DNA from: Tritrichomonas musculus | Taxonomy: Eukaryota > Parabasalia > Tritrichomonadida > Tritrichomonadidae | Direction of reading: 5' to 3' | DNA: 64,000 nucleotides | NCBI GenBank assembly: GCA_039105265.1 | Contig: JAPFFF010000009.1 | Span: 1,178,001-1,242,000, forward strand | In this document: positions 47,815-57,936 of the stretch, piece after piece | Layout of the letters: each line of letters opens with the position of its first letter | How positions within the stretch are numbered: the stretch's first letter is position 1 | The notes under the pieces: generated by a model | The model's input: only the letters and a program-made list of their open reading frames with translations | The model's database searches: none | What the model was told of the DNA's origin: nothing | Made by a program: the position numbers and the translations under genes

Positions 47815-49497
47815 ATGCTCAACAAGGAATCCTATATGAAAACCTCAGCAGAGGTTTGTACTCAGATTGCATCTTACTTTGATGTTGTCGATAATTGCAT
47901 AGCACTTAGTGATACTAATAAGGCATACGCATTAAATCCACAAACTTCATATTCACCATCACCACCAATTAAGAGTGGTTCATTTACAACATGTATTATC
48001 TCTCCTAATACTCATAATACTGCTGATATATATAATGGATTTATTCGAGCAGATATGAAAGTGATGATAAAAATAGACAAGCCAATTCTAAGTGATTTAG
48101 AAAATGTCAGTGGTTATAATTTTGGTAAGGTATGGTTTGGTTTTAAGGATGCTCGAGATGCTGTTGAGAAGTATGAAATTGTAGCTAATGGTATGACACT
48201 TTATACCCAGAACTTTGGATGTGAAGAATCCTTTTTAACTGCATGTTGTGCAAATGAAGTTACTAAAAGAGCTGATATATATAGTAAAGCAAGACATAAG
48301 GATATTTGGAATGATACTCATGGAAGGAGATGTGGTTTTGTTGCAAATCTTAACAAAGACGTGACTTCTGTCACTGAAACAATTAGATTAAAGATTGATT
48401 TGCGACGATTCCTACCTTTATCTAATATCAAGTACTTGCCAGCATTTGCAGGTAAAATCGAATTACGTCTCTACTTTTCAACAGCTGGTATGGTGTATTG
48501 TCCTGTTGGTTTTGAAAAGAGCTTGGTTTCTAATCCACATATAATGAAAGACTTCAATGTTGATGAAATTACCAATGAATTTCAACCTATTGGAGAACCA
48601 ATATGGATGTGGACAAGTACAACTAAAATAGCAATGAATGAGATTAACCACCCCGACCATCTTCCACCTGCTGGTGAAAATCATGGAGGAGCATATGAAA
48701 TTGACAGAGCTAACAAGACTAAGGAAAGAGTTGACCGAACTATTTACAGTGATTGGAGAACTTGGAGTGTTGTTGATTATTCCATTGAAGAATGTGCGAG
48801 TATTATACCTTGTTTTGGTATTCATGAATCTGTATATACAGCACTTGTTCAAAGATATGCTAACCCACAACATCCACTTACATTCCCAACACAGATTATG
48901 TCATTTTACACTTGTACAAGACCTCTTAATAATGAACAAGATAAAGCAACTATTACTATTACACCTAATTTTGTAGATAGTATGTTTTGCTTATTCCCAC
49001 TCAAGCATACGCATAAGACATACTTCAAGAATCCGATGTTTGAAGCATTTCATATGAATTGTGGTAATTACAATAATATTCCTGCTAAAGCATTTGGTAC
49101 TAATGGTAAGTATCTAGAGTTCCTCGAATATTGCCAGAATGCAATGAACATGAATGGAGAGCAAAATGGATTTAATAAAGAGGTTATTGCAAGTTTAGCG
49201 AATGAGTATCAATATAATGAAAACACAACAGGCTATTATCCAAATGATAGGTCCTCATTCTTTATAGGTCTTCCTACTGAAACAGATGGAACATATCAAC
49301 AAGGTCTTTCAAGTCTTGCACCTATTAACTTCGAATTGATATGTAGCCAAAAGACAGATAATCCATTTAGACAGGAAGTAGATACACCTCCATTATTATG
49401 CTTATTAACAGATATATCAATTAGTATCTTGATTAGACCAAATGGCATGCCACCATCAGTACGAATTGGTCCTTATGATTTAACAACCCCTGAGTAA
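47815..49497 (+). CDS. Maverick major capsid protein (element B)
   Basis: A 560-residue protein in the usual place after the ATPase block. It is homologous to the element A protein at 341-2419: KVWFGFKDARDAVEKYEI, the Cys-containing NFGCEESFLTACC loop, DIWNDTHGRR and a shared beta-rich C-terminal half with LTDISISILIRPNG near the end. The family is predicted to adopt a double jelly roll and to form the hexameric units of an icosahedral shell. It lacks the proline-rich linker of element A. The frame looks whole. Confidence 0.72.
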   Translation: MLNKESYMKTSAEVCTQIASYFDVVDNCIALSDTNKAYALNPQTSYSPSPPIKSGSFTTCIISPNTHNTADIYNGFIRADMKVMIKIDKPILSDLENVSGYNFGKVWFGFKDARDAVEKYEIVANGMTLYTQNFGCEESFLTACCANEVTKRADIYSKARHKDIWNDTHGRRCGFVANLNKDVTSVTETIRLKIDLRRFLPLSNIKYLPAFAGKIELRLYFSTAGMVYCPVGFEKSLVSNPHIMKDFNVDEITNEFQPIGEPIWMWTSTTKIAMNEINHPDHLPPAGENHGGAYEIDRANKTKERVDRTIYSDWRTWSVVDYSIEECASIIPCFGIHESVYTALVQRYANPQHPLTFPTQIMSFYTCTRPLNNEQDKATITITPNFVDSMFCLFPLKHTHKTYFKNPMFEAFHMNCGNYNNIPAKAFGTNGKYLEFLEYCQNAMNMNGEQNGFNKEVIASLANEYQYNENTTGYYPNDRSSFFIGLPTETDGTYQQGLSSLAPINFELICSQKTDNPFRQEVDTPPLLCLLTDISISILIRPNGMPPSVRIGPYDLTTPE

Positions 49498-49526
49498 AAA
49501 GAAGTATGTTTTTTATGTTTTGGAAA

Positions 49527-49961
49527 ATGTCGAATGATTATAGAAGCCCACAAGCTGAGATTGTTGGAAGAGAAGGTATGATGTATAATGAAGCTACCAT
49601 GAAAAATAAGGACTTAGAGTTTCAACATTTCGGTGTGTTTAGTAATACTAATACTTATTCTGTAACCTTCAACCCATATATTAATCGACCACCTACCCAG
49701 ATTATTGAACATGAGGACCCTGTTAGATTTCCAGATACTCGAGAACATATAACCAAACCTGTTCGTGAACCTCCTGTTAGTATTACAGATGGTGGTTTTT
49801 ATAGACATATAGGTGAAAAAGATAAACCAGTACCTCTCTTACCAAAATATCTTAAGAAGCCTGAGAAACCACCAATGCAAGGTAGAGCAAGAGAATATAA
49901 TAAACAAGATACTCGATATGGACCTACACAACATATCTTTACCCAAAATAACATATATTAA
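49527..49961 (+). CDS. Unknown Pro/Asn-rich protein following the capsid gene (element B)
   Basis: A 144-residue protein with the start placed at 49527 (MSNDYRSP), after a T-rich tract ending TGGAAAATG; an in-frame upstream ATG lies inside that tract. It has scattered Pro, Tyr and Gln residues (NPYINRPPTQIIEHEDP; LLPKYLKKPEKPPM), no predicted domain, and looks extended. It lies 29 bp after the capsid gene, so it may be a cement or linker protein of the particle. Unrecognised. Confidence 0.5.
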   Translation: MSNDYRSPQAEIVGREGMMYNEATMKNKDLEFQHFGVFSNTNTYSVTFNPYINRPPTQIIEHEDPVRFPDTREHITKPVREPPVSITDGGFYRHIGEKDKPVPLLPKYLKKPEKPPMQGRAREYNKQDTRYGPTQHIFTQNNIY

Positions 49962-49985
49962 TTTTTTATTGAATTTTTTATCCAG

Positions 49986-50432
49986 ATGAAAATGACTACA
50001 AGAAACGTCTATGACTATGTCAATGAACTTCGTGCAAAATTTGCTCCAAATACTAAACAATGTAATTTCTCGATACTTTGTGACAAGTACCCAATGAAAG
50101 CAGGAGAATGGAGTTATTTAGGCAAAGTACTCTATGTCTCAATCAAGGTAAAAGACAAGTGCCCCAGATTTTATCCAGATAAGCTCAAAGAACTTGATCT
50201 TGACTCAATATTTATTAAGCCTAACTCAAGGAGAAAAATAACTGAAGATTTCGAAGAGTTCTACATAAATGGAAACACTACCACTCAAGAGTATCAAGGA
50301 ATCAAATACTACAACTATTCCATTGCAGCTGCTCCTACAAGTCATAAACCAAAAATCGATGCTCTCAAGCAGAAATATCAAATTGAGTCCTTTGACATGT
50401 TTATTGGAGAACAGCTAGACTTAGTACTTTAA
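49986..50432 (+). CDS. Unknown 148-residue protein (element B)
   Basis: A mixed alpha/beta protein without a recognised domain. It contains CNFSILCDKYPMKAGEW and VLYVSIKVKDKCPRFYPDKL, with five Cys spread over the first 60 residues, and an FYINGNTTTQEY segment. It lies in the run of small genes between capsid and polymerase. The start follows a TTTTTTATCCAGATG tract. It does not resemble the adenovirus-type protease expected near this position in other Polintons. Confidence 0.5.
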   Translation: MKMTTRNVYDYVNELRAKFAPNTKQCNFSILCDKYPMKAGEWSYLGKVLYVSIKVKDKCPRFYPDKLKELDLDSIFIKPNSRRKITEDFEEFYINGNTTTQEYQGIKYYNYSIAAAPTSHKPKIDALKQKYQIESFDMFIGEQLDLVL

Positions 50433-50453
50433 GCCTATTTTTTCCCAACCTAA

Positions 50454-50978
50454 ATGATTAAGAAGAGGGGTACAACCAATGGAGTTCAAGAAAATGTATC
50501 TTTAGAACCATCAGCAGCTGCATCATCTACATCGAACATCAACAACAACTTTATTATTAATAAGAGAGATGATGGCAAAGAAGACATTGTTATTACAAGA
50601 GACATTGGAGTACAAACAGAACCTGTTGAAGTTGAACCAGATGTACGTAATGTTATACTTGAAGCATATGCACAAATACTACTTAATCAAGACAAAGCAC
50701 TACTAGCTAACATTATATCAAAGAAATGCATCATAGTACCTATTGAATCTCTTAGCAACATCATCAAAGCAATACTACATGTTAGTGAGGTTGAAGTACA
50801 ACTTAATGAAGATGTTGGATGTTGTGCAGCTAAGAGCAATCCAATAAGAAAAATAGATGCTATTAAGATTATTAAAGATAATGGAGAGGTAGTCATTGAC
50901 TTGAAACAAGTATATAATAAAGAATATAATGAGCTTGTTAATAATTATCATGTATGCTTAAAATATTGTATAGTATAA
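50454..50978 (+). CDS. Unknown protein with Ser/Asn-rich N-terminus (element B)
   Basis: A 174-residue protein: a low-complexity N-terminal ~60 residues (AAASSTSNINNNF), a short strand motif (RDIGVQTEPVEVEP) and a helical C-terminal part (VRNVILEAYAQILLNQDKAL) ending in a Cys-containing strand. The IGVQTE segment resembles short linear peptides bound by dynein light chains, a chance similarity that cannot be tested here. Start after TTTTTTCCCAACCTAAATG. Confidence 0.45.
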   Translation: MIKKRGTTNGVQENVSLEPSAAASSTSNINNNFIINKRDDGKEDIVITRDIGVQTEPVEVEPDVRNVILEAYAQILLNQDKALLANIISKKCIIVPIESLSNIIKAILHVSEVEVQLNEDVGCCAAKSNPIRKIDAIKIIKDNGEVVIDLKQVYNKEYNELVNNYHVCLKYCIV

Positions 50979-51026
50979 AAAAGACATATTAAAAAAAAAA
51001 AACTTAAAAAAAATTATTTTTTACTC

Positions 51027-51396
51027 TTACTCCTTGTCTTTTGGAGATGAAGCTTCTTGTTCATCATCATCTTCTTCTTGTGTCTCTTGCGAGTCAGGCA
51101 CTATCGGCACGTGAAAGCCAATAGATTTTGGTGTTGGAGATTGAGGAATCTTTTTATGAAAAACCTCGCAGCTAGTGAGATTCATTTGAGTAAGTGCTTC
51201 AGCAATCTTGTTCAAGTTTGCTTGTATCAAAGGGTCAATGATGGTGCAGACAGTAGATGATGTCGAGTTTATTATTTTTTAGTTGAACAGAAATATCACC
51301 TCTTTAATAGCATTGGCCACTTCAAAATGAGCATTTTTGATAGCAAGCTTTTGCTGTTTTTGGAATTCTTTGAAGTCATTTCCAGAACGAGACATT
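51027..51396 (-). pseudogene. Small acidic protein region, minus strand (element B)
   Basis: A minus-strand coding region, probably one small gene that is broken about once. Its N-terminal part is helical (KEFQKQQKLAIKNAHFEV) and its C-terminal part is Pro- and Glu/Asp-rich (VPDSQETQEEDDDEQEASS). Unrecognised; the opposite strand has only A/T-driven frames. Confidence 0.35.
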
Positions 51397-51471
51397 TTAA
51401 AAAATGAAGTGATTTTGTTTGCGAATATTCAATTTTCAAAAATAATTAAATTTTTTTTCTCGAATGAAATC

Positions 51472-51750
51472 ATGAGCCAAAATTTAGATTTGGGTGAGTT
51501 CAAGGAAACAGCTATCATCAAGAAGTTGAAGAAGTCCAAGAGTAACAACAACCTCAAAAATATTGATACTGCAAAAACTGAAACAACAGAAAAACGTGGA
51601 AGAAAGCAAAAGTATGCAACAATTGAAGAACGAAATGAAGCACGTAAACAACAACAAAAGGCATATCGTGAAAGAAAGAAAAAAGAAGTACAAAGTATGA
51701 AGGAAAAAATAATGGAGTATGAAAGCAAAAAGGTATCACATGAAGAATGA
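51472..51750 (+). CDS. Small basic, bZIP-like DNA-binding candidate (element B)
   Basis: A 92-residue protein sharing EKRGRKQKYATIEERNEARK and QQKAYRERKKKE with the element C protein at 44761-45021, also sharing an upstream IIKKLKKSKS segment. An AT-hook-like RGRK and a long basic helix suggest DNA binding. The start at 51472 (MSQNLD) fits the relative. The last codons (GTATCACATGAAGAA) are the first unit of a tandem array that continues beyond the stop. Confidence 0.55.
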   Translation: MSQNLDLGEFKETAIIKKLKKSKSNNNLKNIDTAKTETTEKRGRKQKYATIEERNEARKQQQKAYRERKKKEVQSMKEKIMEYESKKVSHEE

Positions 51751-51889
51751 GGTATCACATCAGGAAATAGGTATCACATCAGAAAAATAGGTATCACATC
51801 AGGAAAATAGGTATCACATCAGGAAAATAGGTATCATATGAGGAAAAAGGTATCATATGAGGAAAATAGGTATCATATGAGGAAAAAAC
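51732..51889 (+). repeat. Eight tandem copies of a 19-20 bp unit
   Basis: GGTATCACATCAGGAAAATA-like units start at 51732, 51751, 51770, 51790, 51810, 51830, 51849 and 51869; the last three read GGTATCATATGAGG. The first unit lies in the last codons and the second just after the stop of the basic gene. Confidence 0.85.
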
Positions 51890-51944
51890 AAGTAGATAAA
51901 AAAATTTTTTTTTAGTTATTCATTTTTTTTGAAGTACATTGTTA

Positions 51945-52343
51945 TTAGCTTATTGTTTTTTTTTTCACTCTCTTATGAGTAAAGTGTCTCTTTGTTCCAT
52001 CGAGGTGCCCGAAACCAAGTCGACTAATAGATAGTTCATGACCAAAGAACATGTTGTACAAATTAACAATATCTCTTGCAGGATAACAATCTTTTTCGAG
52101 GTTGTCAAACCATTCATCATACCTCTTTTTTTGTTTTGCTCGAAGTCGATGTGCATCATTTTCAAGAGCTTGAGCATAATTTTCACACATCGTTCTTAAA
52201 TTTGATGTATCATCTTCAACTTTTAGTTGAGATATTTTTTTCGACATGTTTATATTTATTTTGTAGTCGAATGAATCACGATCTTTAGGAGGTGTTTGTT
52301 TTTGTAAAATATCTTCTATTTTATCTCCTTCTTCATTCATCAT
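51945..52343 (-). CDS. Unknown 132-residue protein (element B)
   Basis: A helical, charged protein (LRTMCENYAQALENDAHRLR; KKRYDEWFDNLEKDCYPA) followed by a compact segment (NLYNMFFGHELSISRLGFGHL) and a basic tail. Unrecognised. The amino acid composition and uninterrupted frame support it being real. It is divergent from the coiled-coil region at 52536. Confidence 0.45.
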   Translation of the reverse strand: MMNEEGDKIEDILQKQTPPKDRDSFDYKININMSKKISQLKVEDDTSNLRTMCENYAQALENDAHRLRAKQKKRYDEWFDNLEKDCYPARDIVNLYNMFFGHELSISRLGFGHLDGTKRHFTHKRVKKKTIS

Positions 52344-52535
52344 TAATAAAATAATAGTGATATTAATAAATATATTTTTTTAAAATTTCAATATATTTTA
52401 TTTTTTTTTTTATTCAATTTTTGAATTTTTATAGTGTATATAACTTTTTCAAAGAAAACTTTCCACCTTCGAGTTTTTCTACGAGATTTAAAATTTAGTG
52501 ATATCAACTAGAAAATAGATCATTTTTATACTTGT

Positions 52536-53833
52536 ATGTCATACGACTACAGCTCAGACAGCGATGTTAGTCTCTTTGACTCGATCGAGCAATCGGGTCA
52601 ACAAGCTCCACCATCAGATCTGCCATCAGCTCCACCCACAGAAGATTGGCTCAAGAACATGACCCCAGAACAACTTGAATCCATGAGACAGTCCATCATG
52701 AAGCAGCAACAGCAGTTCGAGCAAGAAGCAGCTGCTAGATTGAAGAAGAAGCAAGAAGAAGAAGAAGCAGCTAGATTGAAGAAGAAGCATTAGCAAGATT
52801 GAAGCAAGAAGACGATGCAAGAAGGAAGAAGCCGTATGTTCCAATTTCAAATAAAGTATTTCCACCACCTCGCTCATATAATACAATACAAGTTCCTCCA
52901 CCTCCTTCTAATCAACAAATACTGCCACCTCCAAGTTTTCTCGCGAGACCATCTGCATTTGCCGAGATGCAAAACCCCAGTTCCAATCCAAAGGAAGAAA
53001 CAAAGATAGAAGGAGAAGAATTTGATCATGAACAAGAACAAGAACAAGAACCAGTTCACAGAGAACCATATAAGCCACCGAAAAGTGTTCATGAAATGAA
53101 AGTCAATAATGATTATAAGGAGGATAATGTTAGACCATTCGACTTTCAAGATGAAATGGATCGAATAAGAGAAGAAAATGAAAACTTGAAAGAACGAATA
53201 ACGAAGTTGGAGGAGCGAATGACTGCTGTAGAATTTAACATTGAAGACATAAATCACAATGCCGAAGATCTCAGGAAAGACATCGATGATAACGACATAT
53301 ACACACTCGAGCTGATGAAATTAGATCTAGCTCCAAGAAAGGTGGCGAAGTACATTAACAGTATTCACGATCTTAAGTAGGACGTGTCATATCTCAAAAA
53401 TGCTCGACCATCTGGTTCTCCAACAGATAATTCATTTGCTGAAAAGTTGGCAAGATCGAAATTGATGATGGCAGAAGTTGAGAATCTTCGAAACATGATT
53501 GAAACTATTGAAGCAAATGACAAGAAAAAAGCACCAGATCCGATAAGCTTGTTCAAGTCCTATGGATGGAAGTTGTCCAATTGCATTTATCATATTCAAC
53601 CATACTTATCACAAGAAGAGAAAGATAAGTTGGACAGTGCATGCTGCTTCCAAAAAAATAAAAAGAGGCTATCACCGAAGCAAGTGATGAATGCCATCAA
53701 GCAATTCTGTGAATCAATGGAGAAGATCGAAATTCAACGGAACTCTGACTCGAAGTTGAAAGGAAATGAGTTCCAATATCATTTTCCACATCTCGATGAT
53801 AATAATGGTGATGATGATGATTACCCCCAATAA
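52536..53833 (+). pseudogene. Coiled-coil and Pro-rich protein region (element B), broken about twice
   Basis: A plus-strand region that probably was one gene. Parts in order: an acidic Ser-rich start with Pro-rich patch (PPSDLPSAPPTEDW), a Gln/Glu/Lys/Ala-rich helix, a Pro-rich stretch (FPPPRSYNTIQVPPPPSN), a second coiled coil (RIREENENLKERITKLEERM) and a C-terminal folded part with Cys pairs (SNCIYHIQPYLSQEEKDKL). A fibrous scaffold or tail is possible; no family is recognised. Fossil. Confidence 0.45.
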
Positions 53834-53906
53834 GATAGGTCATAACTAAAAAATAATTTTTTTAACTTTTTCTTTGTTTTTATTTTTATCGTTTCACTTT
53901 TATTTT

Positions 53907-54371
53907 ATGTTAAACATGAACAAGGACATTGAAGATAATTTTTTAGATGCTATTGGAGATGTCTATGCTGATACAAAATCACAGTTTCTTCGTGAATATA
54001 ATCGACGTGCAAAACAATACCAAAAGAAAGACAAATTTAAAGAAGAAATGAGGAAGCTCATGATTCCTGCAGGACAAGGTATTGATTTTGCTACAAACAT
54101 CAACCAAGATGAAGATAAGAGGTACGCATTTACGGAAGCACTACGACAGATACATAAAAAGAAAAATGTTGGAAGACCTATTGTTAAAGTAATTGCACTT
54201 GATGGAACTTATAAGTACTTCACACTCAGTGATAAGAACAACATCGAAAGTACATTAGGTCATATAACAGGAGAACTTGATTTAAGTGAAGACCAGTCAG
54301 ACACTAATCCATATATCTCAAACATGTTCATTCCAGTTCGATATGAGGTACAATTTATCGACATGAACTAA
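53907..54371 (+). CDS. Unknown 154-residue protein preceding the polymerase (element B)
   Basis: A protein with a helical, charged N-terminal half (SQFLREYNRRAKQYQKKDKF) and a beta-rich C-terminal half (RPIVKVIALDGTYKYFTLSD; NMFIPVRYEVQFIDMN). It lies 30 bp before the polymerase gene. In protein-primed replicons a small protein encoded just before the polymerase can be the terminal protein, and its YKYF/Tyr-rich strand would allow that, but this is speculation. The start is taken at 53907 after a long T-rich tract; 53916 is also possible. Confidence 0.45.
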   Translation: MLNMNKDIEDNFLDAIGDVYADTKSQFLREYNRRAKQYQKKDKFKEEMRKLMIPAGQGIDFATNINQDEDKRYAFTEALRQIHKKKNVGRPIVKVIALDGTYKYFTLSDKNNIESTLGHITGELDLSEDQSDTNPYISNMFIPVRYEVQFIDMN

Positions 54372-54401
54372 AAAAATGATGGTGTTCATTTTAGAACCAA
54401 G

Positions 54402-57191
54402 ATGCAAGATATGGATACTCATGAAATCTATGATGATGAAGTTGAAATTGATGAAGACTATCGAAATACACCAGAAGGTAGTTTTTTCCCATACATCAAT
54501 CTATCACCTATAGACTTATCTACATACCAAATCTTTCATGAGGTAAGGAAAGAGAACTACAGAGATAATTGTTTTGTATATGCTTGTATACAATCAGGTG
54601 TGTTCACTGATGATGAAATAGATGACTTACGATTTTTTGTTCAAACAAGAACCATACCCAATAACAAGATAGAAGAAGTAGCTAAAAAGTTCAAGTGCAA
54701 TTTTAGTATCATTAGAGTTGTTGAACAACCTGATAAATACAAGTATGAAACAAGAATCAACACCAGAAAGAAAAAATGGTCTGTTGATTTTAAAAGAGAA
54801 GTTAAACTGATATTGTTCAAAGACCATTATATGCTCAATAAGAACATACCTTGTACATTATTCTATCTTCAACACTATGAAGAACTTGATAGAACATTTG
54901 CATATATGCCTTTTGAAAAAAGATGTATGATATATAAATTACATAGTAATAGAAAGACTGTCAAAGAATATAATGCTGAAGGAATCAAACCAATAACCTT
55001 TTTCCAAAAGATGTTTGAGTTACATCTATTTGAAGAAATCAAAGCATGCGAAATGGATATTATCAACACAACTGAATATGAGCATGTTAATGACTATGTA
55101 AGTCTCGAATATAATGCAGAACAATGTACAAGACTCATTGAGAATAATAAAAAGAAACAAAATACATGGTCAAGGATTTATTATAGCGACTTCGAAACAA
55201 ACTCTACAGTCAGTCCACATATACCATATCTCAATTGTACGATCTTTCGAGATGGATCCAACATACATAAAATATCTATTCAAGGTGAAGATTGTGGACA
55301 GAAGCTCTTGAATTATTTATGGAGTGGCTCATTAACATATTTTCACAACCTCAAGTATGATGCATGTTTTTTCATTAACACACCTGGATGGGATACACAG
55401 ATAACAGAACGAAGTGGAACTGTGTCGCAAATCATCATGACATTATTCGAAGAAGGTACAAGGAAAGTCAAAAAGAGATTAACATTCAGGAACTCATATA
55501 GTATAATACCTCAAGCATTAAGTAAATTTGCTACAATGTTCAACCTCAATGTTCACAAGGAAGTCATGGCATATAAGCTATATACACAAGAGCACATTCA
55601 AAGAAGAATTGTTGATGCTACTGAGTTCCAACAGCAATACATCGATGAAAATGCAGATAAGTTATCGAAAGCACAACTTGATGCAAACTGCAAGCAGATT
55701 ATCGAAAATGCAAAAATTGCAAATTGCTATGATGATGGCAAAATCGACATCATTAAATATGCCATCTTCTATTGTTTCAAGGACTGTATTGTTTTGATGA
55801 AGGGAATGGAAAAATTTAATGAAGACCTGAAAGCAGTCTTTAAAGAAACAAAGACAGATATGTATGGTGTTCATGATTTTATATCTATAAGTGCTATTGG
55901 ATACTGCTTTGCCAAGAAATATGGTTGCTTTGATGGATGTTATGAACTATCAGGTAAGTGTCAAGACTTCATACAACGATGTGTCTCTGGTGGAAGAACA
56001 ATGACAGCAGGTAATGAAAAGCAATACATCGAAGGAAAGATACAAGACTTTGATGCAGTTAGCTTATATCCATCTGCAATGTATGTTATGGATGGTATAC
56101 CATTAGGAAGACCTAAAGTAATACCACAAGGTACAACACATGAACAACTTATGCAATATGATACATTCTTTATCGAAGTCAACATCAAGAAACTCGAATG
56201 TAAATCAAAAGAGCCATATAAATTTGGACAAGTATTTACAAGAAATGAAGCAGGTAGTAAAATATTCGGCAATTTCCTTGTTGATCATTATTATATCGAT
56301 AAAGTAGGTCTCATGGACTAGTTCGAATTTTATGATGTTGAATATGAGTTAATACGTGGCTATTACTTTGATGAAGGATTTAACAAGAAAATCAATGAGT
56401 TCATTGAGAAGCTCTTTAATCTCAGGGCAAGTTATAAAAAGCAAAAGAACCCTCTTGAACAAACAATAAAGCTCCTCCTCAACTCCATATATGGCAAGTC
56501 AATACTTAAAGCAACAAAGACTGAAACCAAGACAGTGCCAAAAAGCCAACTATACAAGTACCTCTGGAGGAACTATAACTTTATCAAGGAGGTTGTTGAA
56601 GATGCTAATATTGATAAGTGTTATGTCAAGAAGTTGAAACCAATTAATGACCATTTCAACCTACCTCAATTTGGTGCAAGGGTCCTCTCTTGGAGTAAGC
56701 ACTTAATGAACAGGGTTATGGCTACAGCTGAGCAAGCAGGTATACCTATCTTTTATCAAGATACTGATAGTATGCATGTACTTGAAAAAGATGTACCAAG
56801 GATAGCTGACTTATTCCAGTTCAAGTATCATCAACCTCTTATTGGAAAAAATATGTGTCAGTTTCATAATGACTTCGATGAGTTCGAAGGTAGTCAAGGG
56901 GAAATACACTCAAGAAAACTCATTGCGCTTGGTAAAAAGAGCTACCTTGATATCTTGGTTGATGAACAAGGAAATGAAGGATATCATATTAGACTCAAAG
57001 GAATTCCAAAACAAGTTATTCTCAACAAGTGCAAAAGGATGGGTATCTCAGTTGAAGAGCTTTTTGAAAGAATGCATGAAGGAGAAAGCATGACATTTAA
57101 CTTATTAGATGGTTCAAATGCATTCAGGAAGTCAAAGACATTTCAACAAACCAACTTACCTAAATTTGCACGTACTCTTAGGTTTACGTAG
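54402..57191 (+). pseudogene. Protein-primed family B DNA polymerase with OTU-like N-terminal domain (element B), broken about once
   Basis: This is the polymerase that copies the linear element from a terminal protein. Recognised parts: an N-terminal Cys/His protease-like domain (DNCFVYA with C57, and LILFKDHYML with H142); exonuclease motifs SDFET (D263, E265), FHNLKYD (N316, D320) and CFKDC; polymerase motif A FDAVSLYPS near 56050; motif C YQDTDSMHV near 56760; and the C-terminal KGIPKQVILNKCKRM region. The polymerase and exonuclease calls are firm. The OTU-like call rests on the Cys-His pair and predicted fold only. The region looks broken about once; treated as a fossil. Confidence 0.8.
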
Positions 57192-57921
57192 TTAAAACAT
57201 CATTGACATCAGTCAAGTTAGATGGTTTAATTTTGATAGTTATGAACAAAGGACTTTTTAACAAAATCGGCTGATATTGGAAATCTACTAAACTTAATTC
57301 TAAAAACTTTAATGAATCTGTATAAGTTTTAATTTTTAATGGTTTACTTTCAGTCTCGAAATCATATATAAGTGATTTATTATCTAAAGTGAATGTATTG
57401 ATACTACCAATGACTGAAGATGTATATTGTTGTTCACCTATATTGGAGTATAAGGCATTACCTTGTAGTGATACTAGATACAACTTAGTATGATTTAATA
57501 TTGGGATGTCTTTAATATTATATGTTGCATTTGATGGTAACACAATAGGTAATGAAGTATTATATAAACCAGTTAATAAAGCAGCCCTATGGGAAATAGA
57601 GGTTATTGTTAACGGTGTTTGTGTCTTTATTGTAAATGTACGAGTAGTATCATTATATTTAAAAGATACCTCCGCAAGTGGATTTAAAACTGCTTCTATT
57701 TGCTTGATGGTATAATTATATCTATCTTCGAATGTAAGCTTGAATGGAATGCTTTTATGTGTAAACTCAATATAATCATCTTTCGTACTCAACATAATAT
57801 TACTTATTGTATTAATTGAAGATACGTAATATTTAATATATTTACACTTCTATGGTATATCCAAATTGATAGATACCTTATTGTATTCATCAGCATTTGT
57901 ACTCTGTACTGATACTAACAT
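57184..57921 (-). pseudogene. Penton-like minor capsid candidate (element B), broken about once
   Basis: Homolog of the element C protein at 44000-44758: TSISHRAALLTGLYNTSLPI, LYLVSLQGNALYSNIGEQQY and PLFITIKIKPSN near the end, and the same N-terminal region up to 57921. It is a mostly beta protein, inferred to be a penton-type capsid component. It is divergent from the fibre region with 15 bp between the start positions, exactly the arrangement in element C. It looks broken about once. Confidence 0.5.
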
Positions 57922-57936
57922 TTTATAATTCATAAA
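57922..57936. promoter_or_regulatory. 15-bp palindromic spacer between divergent fibre and penton-like genes (element B)
   Basis: TTTATAATTCATAAA separates the two start positions; TTTAT and ATAAA are perfect inverted arms. The central TTCATA resembles TTCATTA at the same place in element C. It is a likely shared initiator. Confidence 0.45.
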
